64,000 nt of DNA from Aselliscus stoliczkanus (Eukaryota; Chordata; Mammalia; Chiroptera; Hipposideridae): the NCBI GenBank assembly GCA_033961575.1, contig CM066732.1, positions 55,684,501-55,748,500 on the forward strand. The letters run 5' to 3'. The notes beneath the pieces were generated by a model. The model searched no databases. It was not told the DNA's origin and saw only the letters and a program-made list of their open reading frames with translations. This document shows positions 12,027 to 23,700 of the stretch, in pieces. Both the position numbers and the translations under genes were made by a program. How positions within the stretch are numbered: the first letter of the stretch is position 1; each line of letters opens with the position of its first letter.

Positions 12027-12335
12027 CAAGGGTCGGCAAACTGCGGTTTGAGAGCCGCACGCTGCTCTTTGGGTATGATCCATCTCAAAAGTTTGCCGAC
12101 CCCTGAAAGAGCCAATCCTGTCCCTCACAACAATTTAAAAATTATTCAAGAGTCATAAATATACTTTTACATAATCGCCATTATGTGAATAATATCCTTT
12201 AAAATTTTTATAAATGAAACTATGATAGTTTTATTTTTCATTTTCAATTTTACTTGAGCCGCAGTTTGTGAGCCGCAGTTTGCTGACCCCTGGTGGCTCT
12301 TCCATCCTAAAAGTTTGCCGACCGCTGGGTTAGAG
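12019..12335. repeat. 8-bp target-site duplication around hAT element
   Basis: GGCTAGAG at 12,019-12,026 and GGTTAGAG at 12,328-12,335 flank the hAT element and match at 7 of 8 bases. Removing the insert and one copy restores a continuous L1 sequence reading GGCTAGAGGAATCAAAACAG, as expected for L1 ORF2. An 8-bp duplication is the hallmark of hAT transposition. Confidence 0.85.
12027..12327. mobile_element. Non-autonomous hAT element (301 bp) inside L1
   Basis: The ends are inverted: left CAAGGGTCGGCAAACT, right AGTTTGCCGACCGCTG. There is no coding capacity. The ends are compound: a second inverted copy of the terminus (GTTTGCCGACCCCTG) occurs at 12,091-12,105, and another (GTTTGCTGACCCCTG) at about 12,278-12,292. 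Positions 12,027-12,105 alone therefore look like a 79-bp foldback. The centre is AT-rich (12,135-12,250). hAT mobilisation in trans is known for such elements in mammals, notably bats. The family name is not assigned. Confidence 0.85.
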
Positions 12336-13310
12336 GAATCAAAACAGTATGGTATTGGATAAAAACAGATACATAGATCAATGGAACAGATTACAGAGCC
12401 CAGAAATAAACCCATACCTATATGGTCAATTAGTCTATGACAAAAGAGGCAAGAATATACAATGGGGTAAAGACATTCTATTCAAAAAATGGTGCTGGGA
12501 AAACTGGACAGATACGTGCAAAACAAATGAAACTAGGCCTCTTTCTCATACCATATACAAGAATAACTCAAAATGGATGAAAGGTTTAAATGTAAGATCC
12601 GAAACCATAAAACTCCTAGAAGAAATCATAGATAATAAACTCTCTGAGATTGCTCTTAGTAATATTTTTCTGATTTACCTCCTCAGGCAAATGCAAGGAA
12701 AAGGAAACAGAAGGGACTACATCAAACTAAAAAGTTTTTGCATCAACAAAATGAAAAAACACCTACCAAATGGGAAAAGATAATTGCCAATGATACATCT
12801 GATAAGGGCTTAATATCCAAAATTCAAAAATGGCCAGAGGACCTAAATAGACATTTCTTCAACTAGAACATACAGATGACCAATAGACATGTTTGGTGCT
12901 CAATGTCACTAATCATCAGAGAAATGCAAATAAAAACCACAATGAGATACCACCTCAGTCCTGTCAGAATGGCCATCATCAATAAATCAACAAACAACAA
13001 GTGCTGGCGAGGCTGTGGGGAAAAGGGAGCCCTGGTGCACTGTTGGTGGGATTTACTACGGAAAACAGTATGGAGGTTCCTCAAAGAATTAAAAATAGAA
13101 CCACCTTATCATCCAGCAATTCCACTTCTGGATATTTATCCGAAGAAACCCAAAACACCAATTCAAAGAGATATATGCATCCATATGTTCATTGCAGCAT
13201 TACTTACAATAGCCAAATATGAAAGCCATCTAAGTGCCCAGCAACGATTGGATAAAGAAGATGTGGTACATTTATACAATGGAGTATTGTTTGGCCATAA
13301 AAAAAAAAGC
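12336..13310 (+). mobile_element. L1 LINE, ORF2 C-terminal and 3' region, sense
   Basis: Continuation of the L1 interrupted by the hAT element. The frame at 12,349-12,783 reads the conserved DKNRYIDQWNRLQSPEINP and a downstream WTDT...RPLSHTIY segment, typical of the ORF2 C-terminal half. After a frame break, 12,876-13,300 carries the terminal ORF2 region ([18 protein letters not shown], then a Cys-containing '[16 protein letters not shown]' and '[13 protein letters not shown]'). Stops and shifts make it non-functional. Confidence 0.9.
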
Positions 13311-13405
13311 ATTAAATTTTTTTTATTAAAGTCTATTGGGGTGCAATGGTTCGTAGAGCTACGTAGGTTTCAGGAGTACCCAGAAATATCTGAAAACATT
13401 TATCC
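13311..13405. repeat. Short foreign segment within L1 tail
   Basis: About 95 bp beginning with an A/T tract, then a string reading TATTGGGGTGCAATGG and TACGTAGGTTTCAGGAGTAC. This resembles a repeat end I associate with laurasiatherian (including bat) genomes, usually reading 'ttattggggtgac...acataggtttcag'. It separates two L1 tail fragments that partly repeat each other. The family is not assigned. Confidence 0.5.
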
Positions 13406-14020
13406 TTAAAGATATATGTGCTCCGATGTTCATTGTAGCTTTATTTATGGTCACCAAGACATGGAAACAACCAAAGTGTCCTTCGATAGGTGACTGGATA
13501 AAGAATGAAATCTTACCATTTGCGACAACATGGGTGGACCTAGAGGGTACTACGCTAAGTGAAGCAAGTCAGACTGAGAAAGACAAATACCATATGATCT
13601 CACTTATACGTGGAACTAAAAAACAACAACAACAACAAAAAACAGAACGAAAAAGCCAGCAACAACAACAACAAAAAACCCAAAATAAACCAACAAACAA
13701 AACAGAAAGAAACTCATACATACAGAGAACAAACTGATGGTTGCCAGATGGGAGGGGTTGGGAGGCTGGGTGAGAAAGGCGAGGGGATTAAGAAGTTCAA
13801 ACTGGCAGTTACAAAATAGTCATGGGGATGTGAAGCATAAGGAATATAGTCAATAATATGGTGATAGCTGTGGATGGTACCAGGTGGGGACTAGGCCTGG
13901 CTTGTGGATGGGGAGGGGGTGAGGAGGGAGATATTTCATAAGTTATATGCGTGTCTAACCACTATGCAGTACGCCTGACACTTATATAATATTGTATGTC
14001 AACTGTAAAGGAAAAAGGAA
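13406..14020 (+). mobile_element. L1 3' end, sense, second tail fragment
   Basis: L1 terminal sequence. It starts at GATATATGTGCTCCGATG, which repeats (with about 30% divergence) the L1 position already present at 13,168, and continues with 'ccatttgcgacaacatgg', 'tggacctagaggg' and 'gtgaaacaagtcagac'. Next come an ACA-rich tract (13,617-13,690) and the 3' UTR-like 'gaacaaactgatggttgcc', ending near TGTCAACTGTAAAGG. The divergence from the first tail argues for two separate L1 insertions rather than a recent tandem duplication. Confidence 0.8.
13615..13700. repeat. CAA/ACA simple repeat in L1 tail
   Basis: An imperfect run of CAACAA units within the L1 3' region. It creates a glutamine/asparagine-rich open frame that has no biological meaning. 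Confidence 0.75.
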
Positions 14021-16072
14021 AAACACAGAAGTATAATATGGCAATGTGCGTGGACTCAGCACTGACAGCACGTGCACAGAGCAACAAGGCGCCACACGCC
14101 CACAAAGGCAAACTCTCCCCCGAACCCCATCCGCACTGGCCTGGAACGCAGCCTGATGAACATAGGCCGTGGGTGCCCAAGGGTGAGGGGCTGGGCTTAG
14201 AGAGAGGGACTGGACACATCCAAGCACGGTCTCCACAGATCCACAGTGGACATGCGCTGTAAACCAGGGTTACAGTGACCTCGACGTCTGCCCTGGAGCC
14301 CCAGAAGAAAAGGAGAAATCACAGGGGTGCCACAGGCTTCTAACCGATACCAGGTCGGCCTCCGGCACACGCCGCCCGCCCCGTGGGGCTGCGGTCCGGC
14401 TACTGCACGGTCTCTGGGGAAGCAGGAGAAGGGGTGGCTTCCCAGACGCCGTGGGCTCAGGTTTTCATATTGGGGTCCAATCCCCGGTTGGTCGGGACTT
14501 GAAGACAGAGGTCTGAGGGTGAAGAAACATGAAGAAAGCATCTGTGGAGTTGCTGTGAAGAGAATAAATTCAAGCATGGAGCTTAAAAGCTGCTGCCAGT
14601 GGAAAGCAGGCGTGGAAGAGAAAATGAGGAGAAAATCAGGAATTAGGCGGGAAGGCGGCGGGAGGCGCGCCGGGGGACACACGTGCGAAGCCCCATTTAC
14701 AGCCGGAGAGACGTCAGAGGGACGCAAGTATTTTTAAGCTGTGAAGCTGCCAGAAACTGTGAGGCAGAATGTATACAGTCCACATGGGGAAATGTTTTTT
14801 ATAGAAAAATCCAGTTTCTAGGATATTCTTATCACAGGCCAGGGAAGCAGGGAACAGATTGAGAACGGCGGCTTCGGTGAACTCGTGATCTACGCGGGTC
14901 CAGCCTGAGCCCTGGGGAGGGGAAACACACACACGAGGAGGCGCGGTCAGTCGTCTGTGTCCCTCTGCAGCCTCGCTCGGTGGCCTCACGCATGTCCTGC
15001 CTCTTTGGGGCCTTTGCTTGGGTAAAAAGAGAAGTCCACGTTCCTTTGCTGAGCTTCTAGGACCAGCGTTGCACCATCGCGGCTCCAGCGGTCAGGCAGC
15101 CCCATCCTGTGAGCAACACACTGCTGGGCCCCTGTGCCTCGGAGGAGCAGGAGGGCGTGAGGCCGCGGTGGGGCAGGAGGGCACAGAAACACTAATTTAA
15201 GAGGAGCGGCTGCCAGCGTGTGCCCTGCCCCCGGCTGGATGTCAGCATCTCGCCACCCTGGTTTCAGCCTAGGGTTTCAAACTAAATGAATATATACTTT
15301 TACTATTATACGGCCTCTTAGCACAGTCCAGTCACATCATCCACTGTCCAACTGAGGCAGCAGCGACGCCCTCCAGCCTTGGGGAAAACACTGGCACACC
15401 CGTACACGGGCACAGCGCTGGGCGGCTGAGGGGCTCTTCAGGTCAAGTCCAGCAGATCTTTTTTACTTACACGTACTACTGGGCGTGTTATGTGCTGGGG
15501 TGTTACACTGCGTCAGCCTCTGATGCCCTTTCCCGCACACGAGCTCTCCCCCACTTTATGAGACACAGCCCACTCACCTCCAGGGAAGTTGAAGGGACAA
15601 GGTATTTTTCCAGCTTTTCTTACAGAGCACAGGACACGAGTCTTTGAATTAAACTTTAAAGAAAGAGTGAAGTGGGAACTGTGTGGCGCCTACTCTGCAG
15701 AAGGTGGTGGCAGCAGCTGTCCCCGCCTTATCTCTAGAGGCACCAATAGCACGGTGACAACACTGGGATGCTGTGTGGGGCTGCGGTGTTGGAGATATCG
15801 TCCATGGTATGTGGGCTCAGCAGGTGTGACCACAGTGCCTTATGGTGTGATTGGGCATACTCTCCAGTCATACGATCCCTAAACCTGTTTTCTACAACGC
15901 TTGATAGAAAGGTTACTCAAAATCCTTTTAATTTTTTTGGTCTTGAATTCGCCTGATTTGATTTCTGATGGTTGGAGCTCAAAATCCCGATGCAAACACA
16001 TGTGGACATTAGAAGTTAACAACTGTGCAAGACGGCGTCCTGCCCCTTTTGGGGCCTTCATTTCTTCTACTT
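14021..16072. other. Unique stretch, no gene
   Basis: GC-rich to about 15,280 with small CpG clusters (for example around 14,640-14,680), then mixed composition. The longest frame (minus strand, 14,197-14,727) overlaps frames on the other strand and resembles no protein. No confident repeat is seen. The AT-rich end around 15,890-16,070 abuts the antisense L1. Confidence 0.5.
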
Positions 16073-17794
16073 CTTTAAATGTTTGATTTACATAATTCAC
16101 CACTGAAGCCAGCAGGACTTGTAGTTTTCATTGTGAGAAGTTTAAATTACATTTTTGTTGCTGTTCATACAGAGGACTATTTAAATTTTCTATTTCTTCT
16201 GTGTCAATTTTGGTAATTTATATCTTTTTAATGTCTTTCATTTCTTCTAAGTTGTTGAATTTATTAAATTGTTTATAATACTCCCAAATTATCTTTTAAA
16301 TGTCTTTAGGGTCTGTGTAATGTCCCCTCTTTCATTTCTACTTTTGCTCATCTGTGTCTTAGTCTGTCTAAAGGTTTATTGAATTCATTCATCTAATCAA
16401 AATATAACTTCTGGTTTCATTGATTTTTTCCCCGACGGTTTGTATATTCCCATTTTCATAGATTCCTCTCTTTACCATTTCTTTCCTTCTACTTAGTTGA
16501 GCTTAATCTGCCTTTCTTTTTCTAGCTTCTTAAGGTATAAGCTTATAGTTTTATTTTAGACCTTGTTTTCCCTGAAATAAGCAGGTAAGGCTATACATTT
16601 TCCTCTAAAGAACTGCTTTAGTTACATCTGATAAATGTGGCATGTTGTGTTTTCATATTCATTCAGTTTAAACTATTTTGGAATTTCACTTGTGATTTCT
16701 TTTTTTTTTTCTTAAAGATTTTTTTAATTGGGGAATTGGGGGAGGGGAACAGCATTGGGGAACCGGGGAAGGGGAACAGACAAGTTGTTGTCCTTTTGTT
16801 CTTCAGTCTAGTTGTGGAGGACATCTCGCCACTGGCCCATGTTGGTATCATCATTGCACTCTTCCCGGGTGAGGCAGATCGGTTTCTGGCCTCTGGGTGG
16901 TCGCTCACCGCGGCTATTGGCAGCTCACGCTGGCTGCCAGCCACTCACTGTAGCCTATGGCAGCCCACTGCAGCAGGGGCCGCAGCCTACACCGTTGCTG
17001 GGGCTCGCACAGCCCAGCTCTAGGTGGAGCTGTTGTTAGCTGTAGAGGGCAGTGTCACTGGCCCTCATATGTGGGATCCGAACGGGGGCTTTTGGCGTCC
17101 CAAGCCAGCTCTTAACCACCGCGCCACTTGGCAGGCCCGCAATTTCTTTTTTGATCCATGAGTTTCTCAGTCATATCTTTCCCAAATGTTTGGGAATTTT
17201 TCAGGTATCTTTTCATTATTGATTTCTATTGTATTTTAAATATATCTTGTATGATTCCAGTCTCTTTATTATTCACACTTCTTTAATGGCTCAGGATGTT
17301 GTCTGTCTTGGTGTATGTTCTATGTGCAGTTGAAAAAGTATTTTGCTGCTATTGGGTGAAGTGTTCAATAAATGTCAATAAGTCCCATTGATTAATAATG
17401 TTATTAAAGATTTCTATAAAGTCATAAATTCATACTTGTTCTATCAGTTACTGAGAGAGGAATGCTGTAATCTTCAACTATATTTTGTATTTGTCTCTTT
17501 TTTTTCCTTTTAATTTTACTAATATTTGCTTCATATATGTTGAGAATCTATTTTTAGGTACATACATGTCTATTTGATGTGTTATTGTTTTTTGGAGATT
17601 TGAGCACTGTGTCATTAAGAAAGGTCTTTTTATCTCTGGCAATATTTCTTGTACTAAAGTCCAGTTTCTCTGATGCTAATATGGTCACGTAGGTCTCCTT
17701 GTAATTAGTTTATACATAATATACCTTTCTCGATCTTTTTATTTTAAGCTATTTGTGTCATTATTTTTAAAGTAAGTTTCTTGTACATAGATAT
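16073..17794 (-). mobile_element. Old L1 ORF2 region, antisense, first part
   Basis: Read on the plus strand, this follows reverse-complement L1M sequence: the 'aattcaccagtgaagcc' string at about 16,100, then 'tttcatttcttctaagttg', 'gtaatgtcccctctttcat', 'gtgttcaataaatgtcaat' (about 17,360) and 'ctatcagttactgagagagg' (about 17,445). The direction implies the L1 5' side lies to the right, within the endonuclease and early RT region of ORF2. It is interrupted by a SINE at 16,706-17,141 and by other DNA from 17,795. There is no intact frame. Confidence 0.85.
16706..17141 (-). mobile_element. Long tRNA-derived SINE, antisense
   Basis: Reverse complement of the SINE at 61,947. Its tRNA-like head lies at the right end (GGTTAAGAGCTGGC, and a B-box-like GTTCGGATCCC on the minus strand). 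The body contains 'cctctacagctaa' and 'cctcacccgg'. The tail at the left contains the TCTTTAA string. Flanking ATTTCTTTTTT at 16,695-16,705 and 17,142-17,152 forms an 11-bp target duplication in the L1. RNA polymerase III would transcribe such elements and L1 machinery would insert them. The family resembles horseshoe-bat-type tRNA SINEs, but that name is inference. Confidence 0.85.
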
Positions 17795-19034
17795 TCATTG
17801 TTCGTATTCAGGAACAAAAAATATAATCCAAAGAATTATTGGGAATTCCTTAAATCATGTTATTCTATATTTTTATAATACTTTTTTTTGTGCTAAAGTA
17901 TATAGTTATACGATTTTTTCAGTAATTTATATTGAAAAAATGAACTCTACCTGATATAGACATTTGATAATAGAAAATATTTTAAAAGAGTATATTAACA
18001 AAATAAATGCCACATAAAAATCATTTACAAATTTGAAAAATAATAACATTTAATATCTAAAAGGTATTATTATTTAAAAAAAATAAACCACACAATGCTT
18101 TAATATCTTACACACTAGTCTTTACCTTTTTTCATGACAAATATTATCAATGTAGAAATTTTTCTTTCATTTTTAAGTTGATGGTAGTTTATTTATTAAA
18201 AGTGTATCCAAAAGCATCTGCAAATTGGAGTTTAGGTTATGTGTTTCTTCATATAAGATTATTTCTTTTTTAACAATATAAATATTTTGATTGTTTGCAT
18301 TGGTTTTGGTTTTGTGATTGAAATTGATATTTCTTTTGCCAGAAAAGATATTAGATCCATTTCTAATATTATTGAAGGGTATTTCACTCTATTCACATAT
18401 TGTTCTCTTTGTATTTATTCTATTAAAGCATTTACAAAGAAACATAGCCTGAAGTGATTATTAAAGCATTGGAAAATGCTAGTGAATATTATGGGTTAGG
18501 ATTCAAATAATGTAACATTAGAATCATTTGTCAAGACTAACAGCAGTGGACAGGCTCATGTGCCAAAAATGCCAATTTAAGGACTTACTTTTAATTCAGA
18601 AGTTGTTCTTGAATACCAATCATACGATTTATATAAAATATGCTATGTATATAAACTTATTAATAATTATTCTATTTGCAAGAACAAGTCATGTTAGTAG
18701 AAACAGAGCCACAAACATAAATTTACGTTATGGCAAGAGCTTCGCCTAAGACTAACTGATTAGACTGCGGCTGCGTCTCTGCTACCTGCTTCTTCCCTGG
18801 TCCTGTCCATGTCTATTTTAGCTTTAGACTCTGCATGATACTATTTCCTGCCCTTGTTTTTGAGTTGACATCAATGGATACTTTATTGTTAAGCTTTCAT
18901 CTGTACCCAAGATTTATACTTTTTCTGTTTTCCCAATTTCTTGACTAACATTTATCAGTATTATAATTTATAGGAATATATAAATTTCCCAAAAATGCAA
19001 GGAAGGAGTTTTCAAGTGGAACATTAGTGATATA
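17795..19034. other. Unexplained 1.24-kb AT-rich insert within L1
   Basis: The antisense L1 reads continuously up to about 17,794 (TTTCTTGTACATAG) and resumes at 19,275 (CTTGGGTCTTGCTTTTTCATC), two strings that adjoin in L1. Between them lie this AT-rich segment and a mariner derivative. The segment has no long frame, no terminal inverted repeats I can see, no poly(A) tail at either end, and matches no repeat I know. It could be an undescribed non-autonomous element, a decayed insertion, or filler captured at a break. Confidence 0.55.
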
Positions 19035-19272
19035 CTGGGGGTGCCAAAAAAAAATGTACCCAAGTGGACACTTTGGTCAATGTTGCTCAAGCAGTAGTTC
19101 ACTGTCATCAGAAGTGTCTGGATGCTGATGGGAACCACTTTGAGCACCTCTAGTAATTGCAGAAGTCAAACGTGACTTATATTCATCTTTTGTTATCAGT
19201 ATATATTGAGTATTACAATTTTAATAGTTTTTTCCTTTCTTAAAATGTGTATACATTTTTTGGCACTCTCTG
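19035..19272 (+). mobile_element. Mariner deletion derivative (238 bp), copy 1
   Basis: TA dinucleotides flank it (19,033-19,034 and 19,273-19,274). The ends are inverted: left CTGGGGGTGCCAAAAA, right TTTTTTGGCACTCTCTG. Internally, 19,061-19,153 reads in frame as the C-terminal tail of a mariner-type transposase, QVDTLVNVAQAVVH followed by a segment ending HFEHL and a stop. Mariner transposases commonly end in a similar HFEHLL-like string. The rest of the transposase is missing, so it can move only in trans. A structurally matching copy is at 58,689. Confidence 0.85.
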
Positions 19273-19905
19273 TACTTGGGTCTTGCTTTTTCATCAAGTC
19301 TGATAATCTTTGGTTTTTAATTGACATGTTAGACCATTTATATTTAATATAATTATTAATATGGAAGTTTAAGTCTACCATCTTGCTATCTGCTTTATAT
19401 TTCTTCCATATGTTCTTTGCTTCTTTTTCCTCTTTTCCTATCCGCTTCTGAATCCAGTAAGTATTTTTTAATATTCTGTTTTATTTCTATGTTGGAATTA
19501 TTAGGTATACCTCTGTCCCATTGTGTTTAGTGATTGCTTATGGTTTGCCAAGTATATTTTTAACTCCTTATAGGCGACTTTCAATTTAATTGTTCCACTT
19601 TATGTAAAATATTAGAACCTTAGAATAGTATACTTCCACTTTCTCTCCCACCTGCCCATCATTTGGGCTACTATGACCATAGATGTTACTTCTAAGATAC
19701 TTCTAACTGCACACCATCTGTATCTATATCTGTGTCTCGGTCTCAGTCTCAATCTCTACCTATGTCCTTAAAAAGTTACTATCTTTTCATTTTTTAAAAA
19801 CCTACTGTATTATTACTCATCTATTTACCATTTTTGGTGATTCCCATCCCTTTTCATAAATCTGATTTTCAATGTGCTGTTATTTTCCTTCAATATCTTT
19901 AATAT
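19273..19905 (-). mobile_element. Old L1 ORF2 region, antisense, second part
   Basis: The L1 interrupted at 17,794 resumes. Plus-strand landmarks are 'cttgctttttcatc', 'ttaattgacatgttagaccatttatatttaatataatt', and 'taagtctaccatcttgct', all standard reverse-complement L1 strings. It becomes unrecognisable after about 19,905, where L2 sequence begins. No frame is intact. Confidence 0.8.
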
Positions 19906-19936
19906 CTCTGGTAGCCGTTCATTATGTTGTTGTGTT

Positions 19937-20310
19937 TGCTTGAAATGCACTTCCCCCAATTCCCTGGACGGCAGTCCTCGCACTCCTTTGTCTTTTGCTC
20001 AAATGTCAAGTCTATATGAGATCCCTGTAACCACCTATTTAATATTGCAGTGTCCTGACCACCCCTTGGCACTCTCTATGACCCCCTCCTTGCATTATTT
20101 TTCTCACAGCACTTAATACCTTCGGACCTGCCCAGTCCTTTTTGCCTGTCCCCCTCCAGTTAGAATGTGTGTGCCATGACAACAGGGAAGATCATCTGGT
20201 CTGTTCCCTGATGCACCTAGCGATACCTGTCCTGGTGATGCACCTGCCACACACCTGGCACCTACAACAGGACCTTGCACATGACAGGTAATAAACTGAG
20301 TGAATACATG
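19937..20310 (+). repeat. L2 LINE 3' part, sense
   Basis: This follows the L2 3' region: 'ttgctcaaatgtcaa', 'ccctgaccacc'-like CCTGACCACCCC, 'cactctctatgacc', 'ttttctcacagcactta', 'agaatgtgtgtgccatga', then the terminal 'cctggcac...aataaactgagtgaat'. It is strongly diverged, as expected for this ancient family, and has no coding capacity. Confidence 0.8.
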
Positions 20311-20489
20311 AGGCTTCTTTAGGGTTCCTGCAAAGGACAGAGAGGCCCTTCTCAACTCTTGGTCCAATTCTACTCTCAACTGTCTATAACACTCTTAGAC
20401 TAGTCCACTTTTTCTCCCCAGGTGGTGTATTTAGTGGTCAATCCATACAAGGACTCGATTCAGTAACTGGGCTTGTACTGAAAACCATC
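20311..20489. other. Unique spacer
   Basis: A short stretch with no recognisable element between L2 and an ancient repeat. Confidence 0.4.
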
Positions 20490-20715
20490 TCAGAGCCAGG
20501 GCCCTGCCAGGTACTGAAGACACGGAAGGAAGATGCAGGACCTGTGCCAGGATGCTCCTGGGACCCGTCAGGGGGTCTGGTGGATTCACCCACCATCACA
20601 TGCCGGGTGCTGCCACGGAGGTAGAAACAAGGGATGGGGCTGGTGGAGGTGACAAGGGATATTGGGGAAGGCTTCTCAGAGGAGGCGACAAGTACGCTGG
20701 GTTTTGACAAAAAAT
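20490..20715. repeat. Ancient interspersed repeat, family uncertain
   Basis: The string CCAGGGCCCTGCCAGGTACTGA, and later GGGAAGGCTTCTCAGAGGAGG, resemble a widespread ancient mammalian repeat ('gtgccaggcactg...gggaaggcctctctgaggagg'). A second copy with the first landmark appears at 55,590. I cannot name the family and the boundaries are approximate. Confidence 0.5.
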
Positions 20716-23700
20716 AAAATAGGAAGTTAGCCATATGTGAGTACATATCTGAAGTGGAATAGTTAATTTTAAAATCCATAAAACTATGTGGTCCCAAGTG
20801 AATGCTCAGTGTTCAGGAGTGGGGTTCCGAGCCTTCCAGAGTCTGTGAAGCTAACTGGAGCCACTCTAGACACCATCTCGAACTCTGCATAAACAAAGGC
20901 GCTCGGACTAGAGGAGTTGCCGCATCTTCGAAACCTGTTCTAGTCCCGCAAATGGGATGAAAGCCCCTGGGAGGGACCTGCCTGCCCACTCTGAAGGGAG
21001 CTTGCCCGGCGCTGGCAGATACAAGGGTTCCGAGGCAGGGTAATACACTCCCTTAGACGACATCTGACGTCCCACAGCTAGACGCTGTGCTCTCGGCGCT
21101 CACTGCCCACACGACACGTTAGGCACTGGAGGGCCTCCCACTACACCCCTTGACGTGGTCAAGATAAGGCCGCCCTGGACTTGCACGGGCTTGGGAGCCA
21201 GGAAAGGAGCCCCTCCAGCCCTCCCCTTTGGAGCCGCCCCTCATGCCGTGACTGCCAGCATTTGACGGTGCAGCCAGATTCTTGGGTCAGTCCTCACCTT
21301 TGCATGTACCAAACAAGCCCTGAACGTTTCTCCCTTCACCCATCTGGACAGACATGCACCCTAATGCTCTGAACTTGTCCCCAACCCAGTAAACAAAGCC
21401 TCAGTAACACATAAACATGATTTATGAAAACAACCCTTTCCCCAAGTCTGCTTGGAGAAGCAGCTTCACGGAGCTGTAAGCAAAGATGGAAGCCCATGAT
21501 TACCGGCCCCAAGTGCGCACAGGGAGCCCACAGCGCTCTCCCTCAGGGCTGACGCCACATTGACAATGAACTACCGGCCCTTCTGCACTGAGCGCTACCC
21601 TCCACTCCATCTCCCCAACATTCCCAACCATCTGAAGGGCTGGGCCCCCTTGCATTGCATGCGACAGGTGAGGAGGCCTTGGCTGAAGAAGGGTAGGTAA
21701 TGGACACAAGGTCACAGCCAGTGCATGGAGGACCCGGGGCACAGGCGGCCGGGAGCGGGAGAAGCACTGGCTCGGTTTGCTAGGACCCACGTAGACGGCC
21801 AGAGCCTGCAGATCAAACTCTCCGCCAAGCAAGAAGAAACCCCGCGCCTGCACTGTCTAACCAGGGTGTGCCCACTGATCTAGCTGCCTGGACTAGAGTT
21901 AATTCCCCACGACGCTCTTTCTCGTAGGGGTACCGCCTGGCCACCGGGCAGTGACGTGGAGCTGACGGGCCCACACCAGATGGAGACTGGGTGGAGAGAG
22001 GATGGCGGTCAGCATCTCAGTGAGCCCGGTGAGAGAGAATGTTCTGGCCCCAACGTCATGCCCAGGCAGGTCCTGGGCCACCCAGGGGCTCCCCAAGGGC
22101 CCTGTGTGTCCTCTGAGGGACTTTGGAGGTGCCGATCAGAGCCCTTTCCCTCTGAGTCCTCCAGTACATGAGAAGAAAACCCAAGGGTCAGGGAGTGATT
22201 GTCCTTCGGCCAACGAAGGGCTCCCTGTCTGCGTCGGTCTAGCCACTGGCCACCTACCCGGCTAGCTGCACTCAGTGCTCCTGCGGGCAGGGCAGGGCCA
22301 GGCGCTAGACGTGCAGTGAGAAGGGTGCCTGCCACATGGCGGAGGAGCAGGAGCACCCTTGCAGTCCCCAAAGGGAGGCTCAGGGCAGACCGACAGCAGC
22401 AAACTTGTCACTACTGAGCCCACCCTTCCCAGCAGGTAAGTCACCATCTTTCCTTAAGAAGGACGGATGAAGGGCACGGCGGCAGTTACTGTCCCAAAGC
22501 TGTCAGGGCACAGGCACTGTTTGCTGGCCATCAGTGGCGTGGAGAGTGGGCAGTGACACCCTCCCCTGGTGGGCTGGCTGCTGAGCTCCATCTATCACAG
22601 CTCCCTGTACCCACGCCCTAGCTGTGGCCTCACCGTGGGTGAAGAGGGTGTGTTATTCTTCCCAGGCTCTTGGCTCTGAGACTGGCCACGCGACCTGCCT
22701 CCAGCCAGCGGCGCTGCGTGCAAATGGCCGGTGCCAGTCCTGAGACGAGGCCTTCTCTGCTGCCTGCTGTGCTCGGGCCTCAGCGTCAGGAGCACAGGCT
22801 CTGGTCCAAAGGGAGGAGACACAGGTGGACAGACGCACGGCAGCCACTCGCGCGACTCCACCCGGGGCAGGCCGCCTGCCGAGCCCGTCCGAGAGCAGCT
22901 GACCCGCACCCCCACACACACTGTTGGTAATACAGATTTGTCTAAGTCCCCGAGCTTTGCAGTTGCCTGTCAAGCAACAAGAGTCACTGGGATACTCACC
23001 TTCAATATTCATTCTGAATTCCAAGGGCCCAGCAAGCCCCTGGATGAGTAGAGATGCTCAATTAGAGTTTGTTGTTTGAATACTGAATAAAAGAGATTTA
23101 AAAACAACTCTCAGTAGTAACTGGCACACACTGTGATATCCACCCATGTGATTTGGGAGGAATGAAACCAATGCGTCCCGATAGCACTCCCTCCCGGCAC
23201 GTGCGGTCTCAGGGCCTGGAGGCGGCCGACAAGTCCCACAGCACGGCCAGCGCCCTCGCCCTCACGGACTCTGGTGGACTCAAGTGAACCAACATGATGA
23301 CATGTTTGTTTGGCTTGTGCTTGTTCTGAACGCGCGGCCACCTCCTCCTGAGGAGTGGCCGTCCACCCGGGGTCCCCTTTTTCAAAGGCAATGATGTCCC
23401 ACCCATCTGAGGGAGCATGTGTCTTCCCAGGCTGGCCCAGGACGCCACTCTGGACGGTGCACATCAGGTGGAAGAAGTCGTCTTCGGAGAGCTGCATTCC
23501 CATGGGAATGGTGACAGCTTGAGCTTGGCGGGGGTCCTGCTGTCCTCCGAACTGTGCATATGCTGCCGCACACAGCTTGGCCGACGCTGCCGTAGCTTCC
23601 TCAGAGCTGCGAACGCCCGGCCCGTCTCCTTTCCACCCTTGAAGATGCGCGAACGCACGCACAGATCGGCTGTGGGGGGGGGGGTCCCCACGTGGGAGGA

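Noticed and set aside
13426..13819. Gln/Asn-rich frame as a low-complexity protein
   Set aside because: The CAA repeat lies in the L1 3' region and the frame is an artefact.
16637..17039. 128-codon frame containing a Trp/Leu-rich part
   Set aside because: It crosses the antisense SINE and L1 junction; SINE-derived frames recur in opposite orientation at 61,882-62,346.
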